Assembly (NCBI RefSeq): GCF_009866965.1
Contig: NZ_SPKJ01000006.1
Location: 1-64,000, forward strand
DNA from: Propylenella binzhouense
Lineage (GTDB): Bacteria; Pseudomonadota; Alphaproteobacteria; Rhizobiales; Afifellaceae
DNA: 64,000 bases
Reading direction: 5' to 3'
In this document: positions 14,025 to 22,681 of the stretch, one piece after another
Numbering within the stretch: the first letter of the stretch is position 1
How the letters are laid out: each line of letters opens with the position of its first letter
Program-made: the position numbers and the translations under genes
The notes under the pieces: generated by a model
What the model was told of the DNA's origin: nothing
Seen by the model: the letters and a program-made list of their open reading frames with translations, nothing else
Databases searched by the model: none

Positions 14025-16232
14025 ATGATCCGCGCCCTCCATCGTTGGCCGGGTCTGCTGGCTCTGGCTCTCGTCACCGTTCTGGCGCTCAGCGGGGCGA
14101 CGCTGTCGGTCTTTCCTGCGGCGGAACGACTCGGCTCTCCGCAAGCCGAGGCCAGGCTCACAGTGGCCGACCTCGCCTCGCGTATCCAGGCCGTCTATCC
14201 GGGCGTCGAACAGATCCGGCGCGCGCCGTCGGGCCGGATCACCGCTTACTGGTTCAACGACGGCGCGCCGGGGGCCGCCGTCATCGACCCTGCAACAGGG
14301 CAAGGGGTCGCGTCGGCTGATCCCAATCAGGCCGAACGCTGGCTGACCAACCTGCACCGGTCCCTGTTCCTCGGCGACGGTGGCCGCGTCGCCATGGCAG
14401 CGGGCGCGGCCGCGATGCTTGTCCTGTCGCTCTCCGGCGCGGCTCTGGTCGCACGGCGGGCTGGTGGCTGGCGGCGCTGGTTTGCCCCGCTTCGCGGCCC
14501 GCTCTCGGGGCGGCTGCATGTCGAGATTGCCCGCGTCGCGGTTGCGGGTCTTGTCCTGTCCTCTGCCACCGCGCTGTGGATGACGGCCTCCACCTTCGAC
14601 CTTCTGCCCGATGGGAGCGCTGCGCCGGCAATTCCGGCTAAGGTGAGCGACAAGACCAGCGTGGCGACCGGCGCCATGGACCTGCTCGGCGCCACGCCAG
14701 TCGCCGAGCTGCGCGAGCTGAGCTTTCCCTATCCCGGCGACGCGAGCGACGTCTTCACACTGAAGACCGATCGGGGCACCGGATACCTCGATCAGGGGAC
14801 CGGCGCGCTGCTCGCCTGGGCCGATCTCACGGCATGGCAGCGTATCTCGGAAACGATCTACATGCTGCACACCGGTCAGGGCGCGTCCGTACTCAGCCTG
14901 GTGTTGGGACTGATGGCGCTGGGCGTGCCGGTGATGGGCGGGACGGGTGTCGTGGTCTGGCTCGCCGGGCAGCGGGGACGGGCGAGGATCAAGGGCAACG
15001 TCACAGCGAACCGTGCAGAGACGATCCTTCTGGTCGGCAGTGAGGGCGGCAGCACCTGGGGGTTTGCAGCGACGCTGCATCAGGCGCTGACCGAGGCGGG
15101 TCAGAGCGTTCACGCCGCTCCGATGTCGGCCTTCGATCCGGCCTGCTACGGAAAGGCACAGCGAATCCTGGTCCTGGCCGCCACATACGGCGACGGCGAC
15201 GCGCCTGCTTCGGCCAAAGGTTTTCTTGACCGCTTGGCGCGACTCGACGCACCGCCTGCCGCGCCCCTCGCCGTGCTGGGCTTCGGCGACCGGAGCTTCC
15301 CGGCCTTCTGCGCCTTCGCGAAGGCGGTGTCGGCCGTGGCGGAGGCGAAAGGCTGGCAGAAGCTTCTCCCCTTCGACACCGTGGACCGGCAGTCGCCGCA
15401 GGATTTCGCCCGCTGGGGCCGGATGCTCGGCACAGCCATGGAGATTTCGCTCGAGCTCTCCCATCAGCCCGTACGTCCTGCCGCGCATCCGCTGACGCTG
15501 GTCTCGCGCCGTGATTACGGGGCCGAGGTGCAGGCGCCGACCGCGATCCTGCGCTTCGCCCTGCCGAAGATTCCGCTGTGGCGGCGACTGACGGGACGCG
15601 GCTTCGGGCGCTTCCGGGCGGGCGACTTGCTCGGCATCGTGCCTGAAGGCTCTGCCGTGCCCCGCTTCTATTCGCTCGCTTCGGAAAGCCGCGACGGTTT
15701 CGTCGAGATCGTGGTGAAGAAGCACCCCGGTGGCCTTTCTTCCGGACAACTCATGGCGCTTGAACCGGGCGATGGCGTTTCCGCATTCCTCCGCCGCAAC
15801 TCCGACTTCCATGCGGGCCGGGGCCGCACGCCCCTGATCCTGGTCGGAGCGGGGACGGGCATCGGCCCGCTGGCGGGCTTCATCCGGGCGAACACGGCGC
15901 GGCGTCCTGTCCATCTGTTTTTCGGCATGCGTCATCCTGACAGCGACTTCCTCTATGGCGAGGAGCTCTCTGCCTGGCAGGACGAAGGTCGCCTCGCACG
16001 GCTCGTCACCGCGGTCTCGCGCGGGGCACGACCTCATTACGTGCAGGACGCGCTCCGCGCCGAAGCCGCAGACGTTGCCCGGCTGATCGGGGATGGGGCC
16101 CGCGTGATGGTCTGCGGTGGGCGCGACATGGCGGCCGGAGTCGCCGACGCGCTCGCCGACATACTCGCGCCCATCGGGCTGACGCCGGTCGCGCTCAAGG
16201 CGGAAGGACGGTATGTCGAAGATGTCTACTGA
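14025..16232 (+). CDS. PepSY membrane domain fused to flavodoxin and FNR-type reductase
   Basis: 735 residues. The N-terminal 320 are a PepSY-TM region with four membrane segments (about 10-30, 122-143, 168-188, 287-314), two periplasmic PepSY-like stretches, and candidate heme-ligating histidines H6, H111, H165 and H282. A flavodoxin domain follows (about 332-475, 'ILVLAATYGDGDAPASAKGF'), then an FAD domain with 'RFYSLAS' (547-553) and an NAD(P) domain with 'LVGAGTGIGPLAGFI' and a C-terminal 'ALKAEGRYVEDVY'. It resembles the reductase half of sulfite reductase or cytochrome P450 reductase joined to a heme membrane anchor. It should pass electrons from cytosolic NADPH across the membrane. It starts 12 bp after the DUF2271 gene and overlaps apbE by 20 bp. 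Confidence 0.9.
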   Translation: MIRALHRWPGLLALALVTVLALSGATLSVFPAAERLGSPQAEARLTVADLASRIQAVYPGVEQIRRAPSGRITAYWFNDGAPGAAVIDPATGQGVASADPNQAERWLTNLHRSLFLGDGGRVAMAAGAAAMLVLSLSGAALVARRAGGWRRWFAPLRGPLSGRLHVEIARVAVAGLVLSSATALWMTASTFDLLPDGSAAPAIPAKVSDKTSVATGAMDLLGATPVAELRELSFPYPGDASDVFTLKTDRGTGYLDQGTGALLAWADLTAWQRISETIYMLHTGQGASVLSLVLGLMALGVPVMGGTGVVVWLAGQRGRARIKGNVTANRAETILLVGSEGGSTWGFAATLHQALTEAGQSVHAAPMSAFDPACYGKAQRILVLAATYGDGDAPASAKGFLDRLARLDAPPAAPLAVLGFGDRSFPAFCAFAKAVSAVAEAKGWQKLLPFDTVDRQSPQDFARWGRMLGTAMEISLELSHQPVRPAAHPLTLVSRRDYGAEVQAPTAILRFALPKIPLWRRLTGRGFGRFRAGDLLGIVPEGSAVPRFYSLASESRDGFVEIVVKKHPGGLSSGQLMALEPGDGVSAFLRRNSDFHAGRGRTPLILVGAGTGIGPLAGFIRANTARRPVHLFFGMRHPDSDFLYGEELSAWQDEGRLARLVTAVSRGARPHYVQDALRAEAADVARLIGDGARVMVCGGRDMAAGVADALADILAPIGLTPVALKAEGRYVEDVY

Positions 16233-17199
16233 CTTTACGCGCCACGTGCTGAATGGCCCCACGATGGGCACGCGATGGTCGGCTCTGTTCCATGCGGTGG
16301 GGCAGCTCGACCCGGCTCCGATCCAGGCCGCGCTTCAGGCAGCAGTAGACGAGGTGGACGGGCAGATGTCCACGTGGAAACCCGACAGCGACCTGATGCT
16401 TCTGAATACGGCTCCGGTTGGGAAATGGTTGGCGGTGCCCGCACGGCTAATGGACGTTCTTCACCTCGGGCTCGGGATCGGGCGTGCGTCGGGCGGAGCC
16501 TTCGACATTGGCATGGGAGATGCGGTGAGGGCCTGGGGTTTTGGTCCGGAGGCCGCGTCGCCCGCGCGCATCCGTGCCGCGATGACTGCTCCGCGAGAGC
16601 CCGCACATGATGTGCTCGAACTCGACAAGGCGGCCGGTCGGGTGCGCAAGCTTGCCCCGATGACGCTCGATCTGAACGGAGTTGCCAAGGGCTACGGCGT
16701 CGACCGTCTGGCCGAGACGCTTATGGGGCTCGGGATCAACTCCGGCCTGGTCGGCATCGACGGCGAGATGCGCGCGCTCGGACTGAGGCCGGACGGTGAA
16801 CCCTGGACGATCGCGGTCGAGGCGCCCGACCCCCATCGGCGCACCCCGCACTCGATCCTCACCCTCGAGGGCGCCGCCGTCGCGACCTCCGGAGACTATC
16901 GTCACTGGGTCGAGGTGCGGGGACGGCGCCTGTCGCACACGATGAACCCGCGCCGTGGAGCGCCACTCGTGGACGCACCCGCCTCCGTCACGGTCGTTGC
17001 GCGAAGCTGCGCGGAGGCCGATGCATGGGCGACCGCGCTCATGGTTCTCGGCGCCGAGGCAGGCACGAAGCTCGCGCGGCAGCATCGGCTCGACGCGCTC
17101 TTTCTGGTGCGCGATGCTGAGGCAAGGACCCGCGGTCTGCGAGTCGGACGCCTGTTTTCCGAAGAGCCAGCGGCGATCGCCTCGGCCGAGGGGAGTTGA
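16213..17199 (+). CDS. apbE: ApbE-type FAD:protein FMN transferase
   Basis: 328 residues. ApbE motifs are in order: 'GPTMGTRWS' near the start, 'GAFDIGMGDAVRAWGFGP', 'LDLNGVAKGYGVDRLAETL', 'GIDGEMRALG', 'VATSGDYRHWV', 'SHTMNPRRGAPL' and the metal-site 'CAEADAWATALMVLG'. It transfers FMN from FAD to Thr/Ser of target proteins; the DUF2271 protein two genes upstream is the obvious target. Unlike most ApbE proteins it shows no signal peptide or lipobox, so either it works in the cytosol or a different start is used. It overlaps both neighbours (20 bp and 4 bp), so it is tightly coupled in the operon. Confidence 0.93.
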   Translation: MSKMSTDFTRHVLNGPTMGTRWSALFHAVGQLDPAPIQAALQAAVDEVDGQMSTWKPDSDLMLLNTAPVGKWLAVPARLMDVLHLGLGIGRASGGAFDIGMGDAVRAWGFGPEAASPARIRAAMTAPREPAHDVLELDKAAGRVRKLAPMTLDLNGVAKGYGVDRLAETLMGLGINSGLVGIDGEMRALGLRPDGEPWTIAVEAPDPHRRTPHSILTLEGAAVATSGDYRHWVEVRGRRLSHTMNPRRGAPLVDAPASVTVVARSCAEADAWATALMVLGAEAGTKLARQHRLDALFLVRDAEARTRGLRVGRLFSEEPAAIASAEGS

Positions 17200-19112
17200 G
17201 CCGCATGGAACACACAAGTACTGACCGCTTGAAGACCGTCCTCTTGCTGGTCGCACTGGCAGGCCTCGTGACGGGACTTGCCCCTTACTTCGCCGGCAGG
17301 ACTGATGCGGCCGGCATCGCCTGGTTCGTCGGTGTTATTCCGGTTCTGGCCGCTCTTCTGATCGAGATTCTGCGCAGCCTATGGCGGGGCGAGGTCGGGC
17401 TCGACATCGTCGCGGCTTTGTCCATGTCTACGGCTCTTGCCTTTGGCGAGACGCTGGCGGCGGCCGTCGTCGCCGTGATGTATTCCGGTGGCACCTTTCT
17501 CGAGAGTTTCGCCGAAGGCCGTGCGCGGCGCGAGATGCGCGACCTCTTGTCGCGCGTTCCTCGAACCGCGACCCGGCATCGGAACGGTGGTCTCGAGGAC
17601 GTGCCCCTCGATGAGATCGAGCCGGGCGACCGGCTGCTGATCCGGCAGGGCGACGTGGTGCCGGTCGACGGCACGCTGGCGTCGGATGCGGCCTACCTCG
17701 ACACCTCTGCCCTGACGGGTGAATCGCTGCCCGCGCGCCTGTCACGCGGGGCGGACGCCATGAGCGGATCGACCAACGCGGGCGAGGCCTTCGACCTGAC
17801 TGCCACTCGCCCTGCGAAGGAAAGCACCTATGCCGGAATCGTCCGGCTGGTCGAGGAGGCGCAGCGGTCCAAGGCGCCGATGTCGCGACTGGCGGACCGC
17901 TGGTCGCTGGGCTTTCTGGCCGTTACCGTCGCGATCGCCTTTGCCGCCTGGTGGTTCACGGGCGATCCGATTAGGGCCGTCGCCGTATTGGTCGTGGCGA
18001 CCCCCTGTCCGCTGATCCTGGCGGTTCCGGTCGCACTGGTGGCCGGCCTGTCGCGGGCGGCGCATTTCGGCGTCCTCATCAAGGGGGCCGGCCCGCTCGA
18101 AACAATGGCGCGCATCCGCACGCTGATCCTCGACAAGACCGGCACGCTGACCGACGGGCGCCCGCAGATCGTCGCGATCGACAGCCACGACGGCATGGCC
18201 GAACAGGATATCCTCCGCCTCGCTGCCGGGCTGGAGCAGGCGTCGAAACATCCCGTCGCGCAGGCCATCGTGGTGGCGGCCAAAGCGCTGGGTCTTTCGT
18301 TGTCCGTGCCCTCGGAGGTCGCCGAGGTCCCGGGCGAAGGCGTCGTCGGAAGCGTCGACGGGCACAAGGTCATTGTGGGCGGCGATGACTTCGTGGCGAA
18401 GCGTGTGGGGCGAAGAGTGGGCGACCATCCGGCCCTTGCGGCGGGGTCGGTCCTCGTCGCCGTCGCGGTGGACGGTCATATGGTAGGGCATCTCGTCATG
18501 GCCGATCCCCTTCGAGAAGATGCCGCAGCCATGCTCGACGGGCTTCGCCGCGAAGGTATCGGGCGCATCCTTCTGGCGACGGGCGACCGGGTCCAGGTGG
18601 CCGAACGCGTGACGGAAGGTCTTGGCTTCGACGGGCTCCGGGCCGGACTAACCCCCGATCAGAAGGTTCTTCTCGTCCTGACCGAGCGGAAGAACGGCCC
18701 CGTGATGATGGTCGGCGATGGCGTGAACGACGCACCCGCGCTCGCCGCGGCGGACGTGGGCGTGGCCATGGGCGCCCGCGGCGCCGCTGCCTCGGCCGAA
18801 GCCGCCGACGTCGTGCTGCTGGTCGACCGGATCGACCGGCTCGGACCGGGGATCGAGATTGCCCGGCGCTCCCGGCGCATCGCGGTCGAAAGCGTCGTGG
18901 CAGGTATCGGCCTCTCCGTCCTCGGCATGGTGGCCGCCGCGTTGGGTTACCTGACCCCCGTGCAGGGAGCGCTCATTCAGGAGGCCATCGATGTCGCCGT
19001 CATCCTGAATGCGCTGCGCGCGCTGCGCATCGAACCCCACGAAGCCTCAGTGTCAGAACGCATTGCCGAGATGCCTGTTCGCGACGCCATTTTGAAAGGA
19101 ACGGTGTCATGA
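17196..19112 (+). CDS. P1B-type heavy-metal-transporting ATPase with TPC motif
   Basis: 638 residues, short because the N-terminal metal-binding domain is absent. P-type motifs: 'SALTGESLPARL', 'VVATPCPLILAVPVALVAG' in the membrane, phosphorylation site 'DKTGTLTDGRP', 'EQASKHPVAQAI' (HP motif) and 'MVGDGVNDAPALAAADVGVAMG'. The intramembrane motif is T-P-C-P rather than C-P-C. From family knowledge, TPC belongs to the P1B-5 group, where characterised members export Fe(II) and Ni(II) and often carry a hemerythrin domain at the C-terminus. Here the hemerythrin-like part is a separate exported protein in the same island. It overlaps the next gene by 4 bp. Metal specificity is inferred. Confidence 0.92.
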   Translation: MSRMEHTSTDRLKTVLLLVALAGLVTGLAPYFAGRTDAAGIAWFVGVIPVLAALLIEILRSLWRGEVGLDIVAALSMSTALAFGETLAAAVVAVMYSGGTFLESFAEGRARREMRDLLSRVPRTATRHRNGGLEDVPLDEIEPGDRLLIRQGDVVPVDGTLASDAAYLDTSALTGESLPARLSRGADAMSGSTNAGEAFDLTATRPAKESTYAGIVRLVEEAQRSKAPMSRLADRWSLGFLAVTVAIAFAAWWFTGDPIRAVAVLVVATPCPLILAVPVALVAGLSRAAHFGVLIKGAGPLETMARIRTLILDKTGTLTDGRPQIVAIDSHDGMAEQDILRLAAGLEQASKHPVAQAIVVAAKALGLSLSVPSEVAEVPGEGVVGSVDGHKVIVGGDDFVAKRVGRRVGDHPALAAGSVLVAVAVDGHMVGHLVMADPLREDAAAMLDGLRREGIGRILLATGDRVQVAERVTEGLGFDGLRAGLTPDQKVLLVLTERKNGPVMMVGDGVNDAPALAAADVGVAMGARGAAASAEAADVVLLVDRIDRLGPGIEIARRSRRIAVESVVAGIGLSVLGMVAAALGYLTPVQGALIQEAIDVAVILNALRALRIEPHEASVSERIAEMPVRDAILKGTVS

Positions 19113-19810
19113 GCCGGCTCTCGCATTCCGAAATCCACATGGTTCACCGCATCGGCTGGCTTCGCGCCGCGGTGCTTGGGGCCAATGACGGCCTCGTGTC
19201 GACCTCGAGCCTTGTCGTGGGCGTTGCCGCGGCTGGGTCTGGACGGACCGAGGTGCTGATCGCCGGATTGGCGGGGCTTGTGGCCGGCGCGATGTCCATG
19301 GCGGCGGGCGAGTATGTGTCGGTCAGTTCCCAGACCGACGCCGAGAAGGCCGATGTCGCGCGCGAAACCCGCGAACTCGCGGAAACGCCGGAAGCCGAAC
19401 TTGAAGAACTCACGCGGATCTATGTCGGACGCGGGCTTGATCGTGATCTCGCCGAAAGGGTGGCGGTTCAGCTGACCGAACGGGACGCCCTCGGCACACA
19501 CGCCCGCGACGAACTCGGCATATCCGAGACCGTGACGGCGCATCCGATCCAGGCCGCGGTCGTGTCCGCTCTGACCTTCGCGGTCGGCGCCGTCGTTCCT
19601 CTGATCGTCGCGCTCTTGTCTCCGCCGGCGCAAATCACTCTGGTGGTCGCCGCTTCCACCATTGTCGGCCTGGCGGTGCTGGGAGGGTTGGGAGCGTCCG
19701 CAGGCGGCGCCGGCATTGTTCGGGGCGCCGCACGGGTGACCGTCTGGGGTGCCCTTGCGATGGCCGCCACGGCAGTGGTCGGAATGATTTTTGGGGTCAA
19801 TGCAGGATAG
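19109..19810 (+). CDS. VIT1/CCC1-family iron/manganese transporter
   Basis: 233 residues. 'GWLRAAVLGANDGLVSTSSLVVGVAAAG' is the signature first helix of the family, followed by 'LAGLVAGAMSMAAGEYVSVSSQTDAEKADV', a cytosolic acidic helical region (about 70-140, 'EETRELAETPEAELEELTRIY'-like) that binds metal in homologues, and three more membrane helices at the C-terminus. VIT/CCC1 proteins move Fe(II) or Mn(II) out of the cytosol. It is the last gene of the operon and overlaps the ATPase gene by 4 bp, giving two different metal exporters side by side. Confidence 0.92.
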   Translation: MSRLSHSEIHMVHRIGWLRAAVLGANDGLVSTSSLVVGVAAAGSGRTEVLIAGLAGLVAGAMSMAAGEYVSVSSQTDAEKADVARETRELAETPEAELEELTRIYVGRGLDRDLAERVAVQLTERDALGTHARDELGISETVTAHPIQAAVVSALTFAVGAVVPLIVALLSPPAQITLVVAASTIVGLAVLGGLGASAGGAGIVRGAARVTVWGALAMAATAVVGMIFGVNAG

Positions 19811-20486
19811 AAGATGGCAACGGAGGTGGAGAAGATTAGGTTGTCATGGACAAAGCTTGACGCTGGACTCGGCGCGTGGGCGAACGGACTCTTCAAGAGC
19901 CGCTCTTTAGAGCTACGCTGAATCGGCAGGCGCTCACTATGATCGACGGTGGCACCGTTTCGGCCTAATCGGCTCGGACCTGATAAGTCGCAAAGCCTAC
20001 CTCTCTGGAGGCAGATCTCGCCGACGTCATAGTGCTATGGCGTAAACGTAGTGCTCATTACTATCGGTCGCGGCCCGCCATCAACTCGCTCACGGCAGTT
20101 TCGCTTCGCTCAACGCCTCCGCGGGGGCGGCCTTTCGGCCGGTCGCGCAGTCGCGCTCCTGCCGGAGAGTTCGAACTGTCGCCCGAACTCTCCGCCACTT
20201 CGCGGCCGGTTGCCCTCTATGGCGCGCTGTTGCCGCCGATCACCGCACGCTGCAGAGCGATGTGGTAAATCGCCGTCTGCATGCGGTCGACAATCCGCCT
20301 GCACCGGGACCGAAGCTCTCGGCCCTGATGCGCCGGGTTCCCGCACCGGTTCGCCGCAATCAAACCCCGAGAGGTCATGATCGGGCGTCAGCGCAACGGG
20401 AGCAGAGAGGGCCAGTTCTGACGGTTCCGGCGTTTCGCCTATTTCTGCCTCGCGGCCGCCGATGTTCCACGACAGGATGATGCTTC
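19811..20486. other. Intergenic stretch without supported genes
   Basis: About 680 bp after the VIT gene. Short frames on both strands are Arg/Pro-rich and match nothing I recognise. A weak hairpin (AAGAG-CCG-CTCTT, 19895-19907) follows the operon and may aid termination. The run 'TTTCGCTTCGCTCAACGCC' near 20099 resembles the low-information DNA often seen at the ends of integrated elements. Confidence 0.45.
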
Positions 20487-21059
20487 TTGAAGAATGGTCT
20501 TGTCGTGATTTCGGGCTGCTCAGGCGGCGGGAAATCGACCCTGTTGGCCGAGTTGAGCGCGCGCGGCCACACGGTCGTCGAGGAACCTGGCCGTCGCATT
20601 ATCAGCGAGGAACTGGCCTCCGGCGGCAGCGCGCTGCCTTGGGTCGATCTGGCGGCGTTCCTGCGCCGCGCCATCGACATGGCGCTGGCTGACCGGACGA
20701 CCGCCGCGCGCCATGAAGGCTGGGTGTTCTTCGATCGTGGTCTGGTGGACGCAGCGTCCGCGTTGGAGGCGCTGACCGGCGATTCGGCCCTGCGCGCGCT
20801 CTGCATGACGCATCGTTACCATTCCCGCATGTTCATGGCCCCGCCTTGGCCGGAAATCTATGTGACGGACGCGGATCGCAAGCATGACTTCGACGCAGCG
20901 GTGGCGGAGTATGATCGCCTGATGGCGGCGTTCCCGGCCCTCGGCTATGAGGTGATCGCGTTGCCGAAAACGGCGACCGCGCAGCGCGCCGACTTCGTGC
21001 TGGCTTCTCTCGATGCGCCTGTCGCGACGCCGGTTTCCCGTCGCCGCTCAGCCTTGTAG
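20487..21059 (+). CDS. AAA-family ATPase / P-loop nucleotide kinase-like protein
   Basis: 190 residues, probably from a TTG at 20487. Walker A is 'VVISGCSGGGKSTLLAEL' at the N-terminus, then 'GHTVVEEPGRRIISEEL', 'WVFFDRGLVDAASALEAL' (Walker B-like) and 'YHSRMFMAPPWPEIYVTDAD'. This layout fits the AAA_28 group of small P-loop ATPases related to nucleotide kinases. Substrate unknown. It stands alone near the likely right end of the island and may be island cargo or flanking chromosome. No ATG is available in frame near the start. Confidence 0.8.
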   Translation: MKNGLVVISGCSGGGKSTLLAELSARGHTVVEEPGRRIISEELASGGSALPWVDLAAFLRRAIDMALADRTTAARHEGWVFFDRGLVDAASALEALTGDSALRALCMTHRYHSRMFMAPPWPEIYVTDADRKHDFDAAVAEYDRLMAAFPALGYEVIALPKTATAQRADFVLASLDAPVATPVSRRRSAL

Positions 21060-21289
21060 AGCGCGTGCCGGGTCAAGCCGGTTTCCTCGGTACGTCGAGA
21101 CATGCCGCGCGCCCGGGCGACCGCACCCAGCGCGTCGGCGATCCCGCCGGCATCGCCGTCTGCAAAGGCGCCGCCGGGATGGCGGCCCGGTACGGCCTGC
21201 TGGCGCTCCCCCGGGGCATCGGACATCCCGCGCGAACGGCCGCCTCCCCGCGCGGGAGAGGCGGCGCGCTCAGCGGCCCTTGCGCCGGC

Positions 21290-22567
21290 TCACCAGGCCG
21301 GCTTCGGATAGACGAGGTCGGACACGCCCGCGAACTCGTCGGTCGGATAGACGAATTTCAGCGCGCCGTCCTGCCATTGCGCGAGGAGCACCGTGCGGTC
21401 GACCGGCAGGCCGCGATCGTCCCAGGAGAACGGGCCGAGCACCGTGCGCACCGGATCCTCCTTGGTGCGGGCGTGCAGCCATTCCTTCAGCTTGGCGTTG
21501 TCGGTGGTCCCGGCGCCGCGGATCGCCTGCTCGACGCCCTCGCAGACGGCGAAGGGGATCGCCGAATCCTCGTCGGCGTCGCTGCCGAACTTCGCCTTGA
21601 ACGCCTGCTGGAAGGCCTGGTTCGTGATCTTCTCGCCGGCGATCGCGCCCTCCCAGGGCGCATCGGCATGCCAGGAGGTGTGCACGATGACCCCGTTGGC
21701 GGCCTTGCCGAGCCCCTCCTTGTACTCGTTCTGCGTGCCCTGGCTGAGATAGAGCATCTTCGGCTCGGCCCTGACCGTCTGCAGCGCCCGCGTGAGCTGG
21801 ACCGCCTCCTCGGCGGATGCCGTCAGCCCGATCACCAGATCGGCGTCGGCCCGCTTGATGGAATTGGCGAGGTTCAGCCAGTCGGAGAAGCCCTCCTCGG
21901 GCCAGCGCTCTTCCATGACCACCTCCAGCCCGGCCTCCTTGAGGTAGCCCGGCGCGAGATCCGCCACTACGCCGCCGCCCGGATTCTCCACCTTGCGGCC
22001 GAGCAGGCCGGCGGCGATGGCGTTCGCGAAGAAGTCGTCGGAATGGACGATCGCCACCGTCTTCGGCCGCTCGCCCTCGGGAACCCGCTCCTGGATCAGC
22101 TTCACCGGCGCGTCGCCGAAGAGCTCGGCCGCGTTCTGCTGGAAGTAGAACATGTTGTCGAAGCCCTGCGTCCAGATCCGCAGCGCGCCGCCCGACGGGA
22201 CCGGGTAGACCATGCCGTATTTGTGCGCGACGGCCGAGGTCGGGAAGGTGAGCTTCGAGGAGAAGGTCCCGAACAGCACGTCGACCTTGTCGACATTGAT
22301 GAGCCGCTCGTACTGGCTGAGCGCGGTCTCCGTGTCGGAGCGGTTGTCGCTGACGACGAGCTCGACCTTCTTGCCGAGAAGCCCGCCCTTGTCGTTGATC
22401 ATGTCGACGCAGAGCTGGAAGCCCTGCCGGTGCTTGTCGCCGGTGACGGCGAAGCCGCCCGTCAGCGGCAGCGACGAGCCGATCTTGATGACGCCCTGCG
22501 AAAAGGCTGGCGGCGCGAGCAGGGCGAGCCCCGCCGCGGCAATCATCGCCGATTTCATGTGATGCAT
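21290..22567 (-). CDS. ABC transporter substrate-binding protein (branched-chain amino acid/urea type)
   Basis: 425 residues from the ATG at 22567, which has GGAGG 8 nt upstream. A signal peptide 'MHHMKSAMIAAAGLALLAPP' precedes 'VIKIGSSLPLTGGFAVTGDKHRQGFQLCV', the opening of type I periplasmic-binding proteins (LivK/UrtA/AmiC group). Later blocks 'VDVLFGTFSSKLTFPTSAVA' and 'YLSQGTQNEYKEGLGKAANG' fit the family. No permease or ATPase genes are adjacent, so it must pair with components elsewhere. A GCAAACGATTGC element lies just upstream of the start, linking it to the LacI regulator next door. Confidence 0.88.
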   Translation of the reverse strand: MHHMKSAMIAAAGLALLAPPAFSQGVIKIGSSLPLTGGFAVTGDKHRQGFQLCVDMINDKGGLLGKKVELVVSDNRSDTETALSQYERLINVDKVDVLFGTFSSKLTFPTSAVAHKYGMVYPVPSGGALRIWTQGFDNMFYFQQNAAELFGDAPVKLIQERVPEGERPKTVAIVHSDDFFANAIAAGLLGRKVENPGGGVVADLAPGYLKEAGLEVVMEERWPEEGFSDWLNLANSIKRADADLVIGLTASAEEAVQLTRALQTVRAEPKMLYLSQGTQNEYKEGLGKAANGVIVHTSWHADAPWEGAIAGEKITNQAFQQAFKAKFGSDADEDSAIPFAVCEGVEQAIRGAGTTDNAKLKEWLHARTKEDPVRTVLGPFSWDDRGLPVDRTVLLAQWQDGALKFVYPTDEFAGVSDLVYPKPAW

Positions 22568-22593
22568 GCTTTTCCTCCCCGGTCTGCTCTCCG

Positions 22594-22605
22594 GCAAACG
22601 ATTGC
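22594..22605. promoter_or_regulatory. LacI-type operator (imperfect), upstream of the ABC binding protein
   Basis: GCAAACGATTGC at 22594-22605, one mismatch from the perfect palindromes at 23771 and 25911. It lies 27 bp upstream of the start codon of the substrate-binding protein. Confidence 0.65.
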
Positions 22606-22681
22606 ACTGTGCGCGCGAACCGGGCCGCGGTCAACGCGGTCATGAAGGCGCGGTCCTGAAGGCGCGGTCCGGGAGGAAAGG

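Larger units (their letters stand above)
1182..21060. mobile_element. Mobilizable genomic island at tRNA-Ser, carrying metal/redox cargo
   Basis: The left end is fixed by the serine recombinase whose frame runs into the antisense strand of tRNA-Ser(CGA). The mobility block (recombinase, antitoxin/toxin, AlpA, TraA, oriT, TraC, TraD) spans 1176-7919, a scar of broken genes follows, then the two-component and metal/redox genes to 19810. The right end is not visible: serine recombinases leave only a short core, and I found no clear second copy of the tRNA 3' end. I place it between 19811 and 21290, where chromosomal-looking genes resume. No type IV secretion genes are present, so transfer would depend on a helper. 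Confidence 0.7.

Noticed and set aside
13392-16271. Minus-strand open frame of 959 codons
   Set aside because: It lies antisense to the DUF2271 and flavoreductase genes, is rich in Arg, Gly and His, and shows no family pattern. Long antisense frames are normal in DNA of this GC content.
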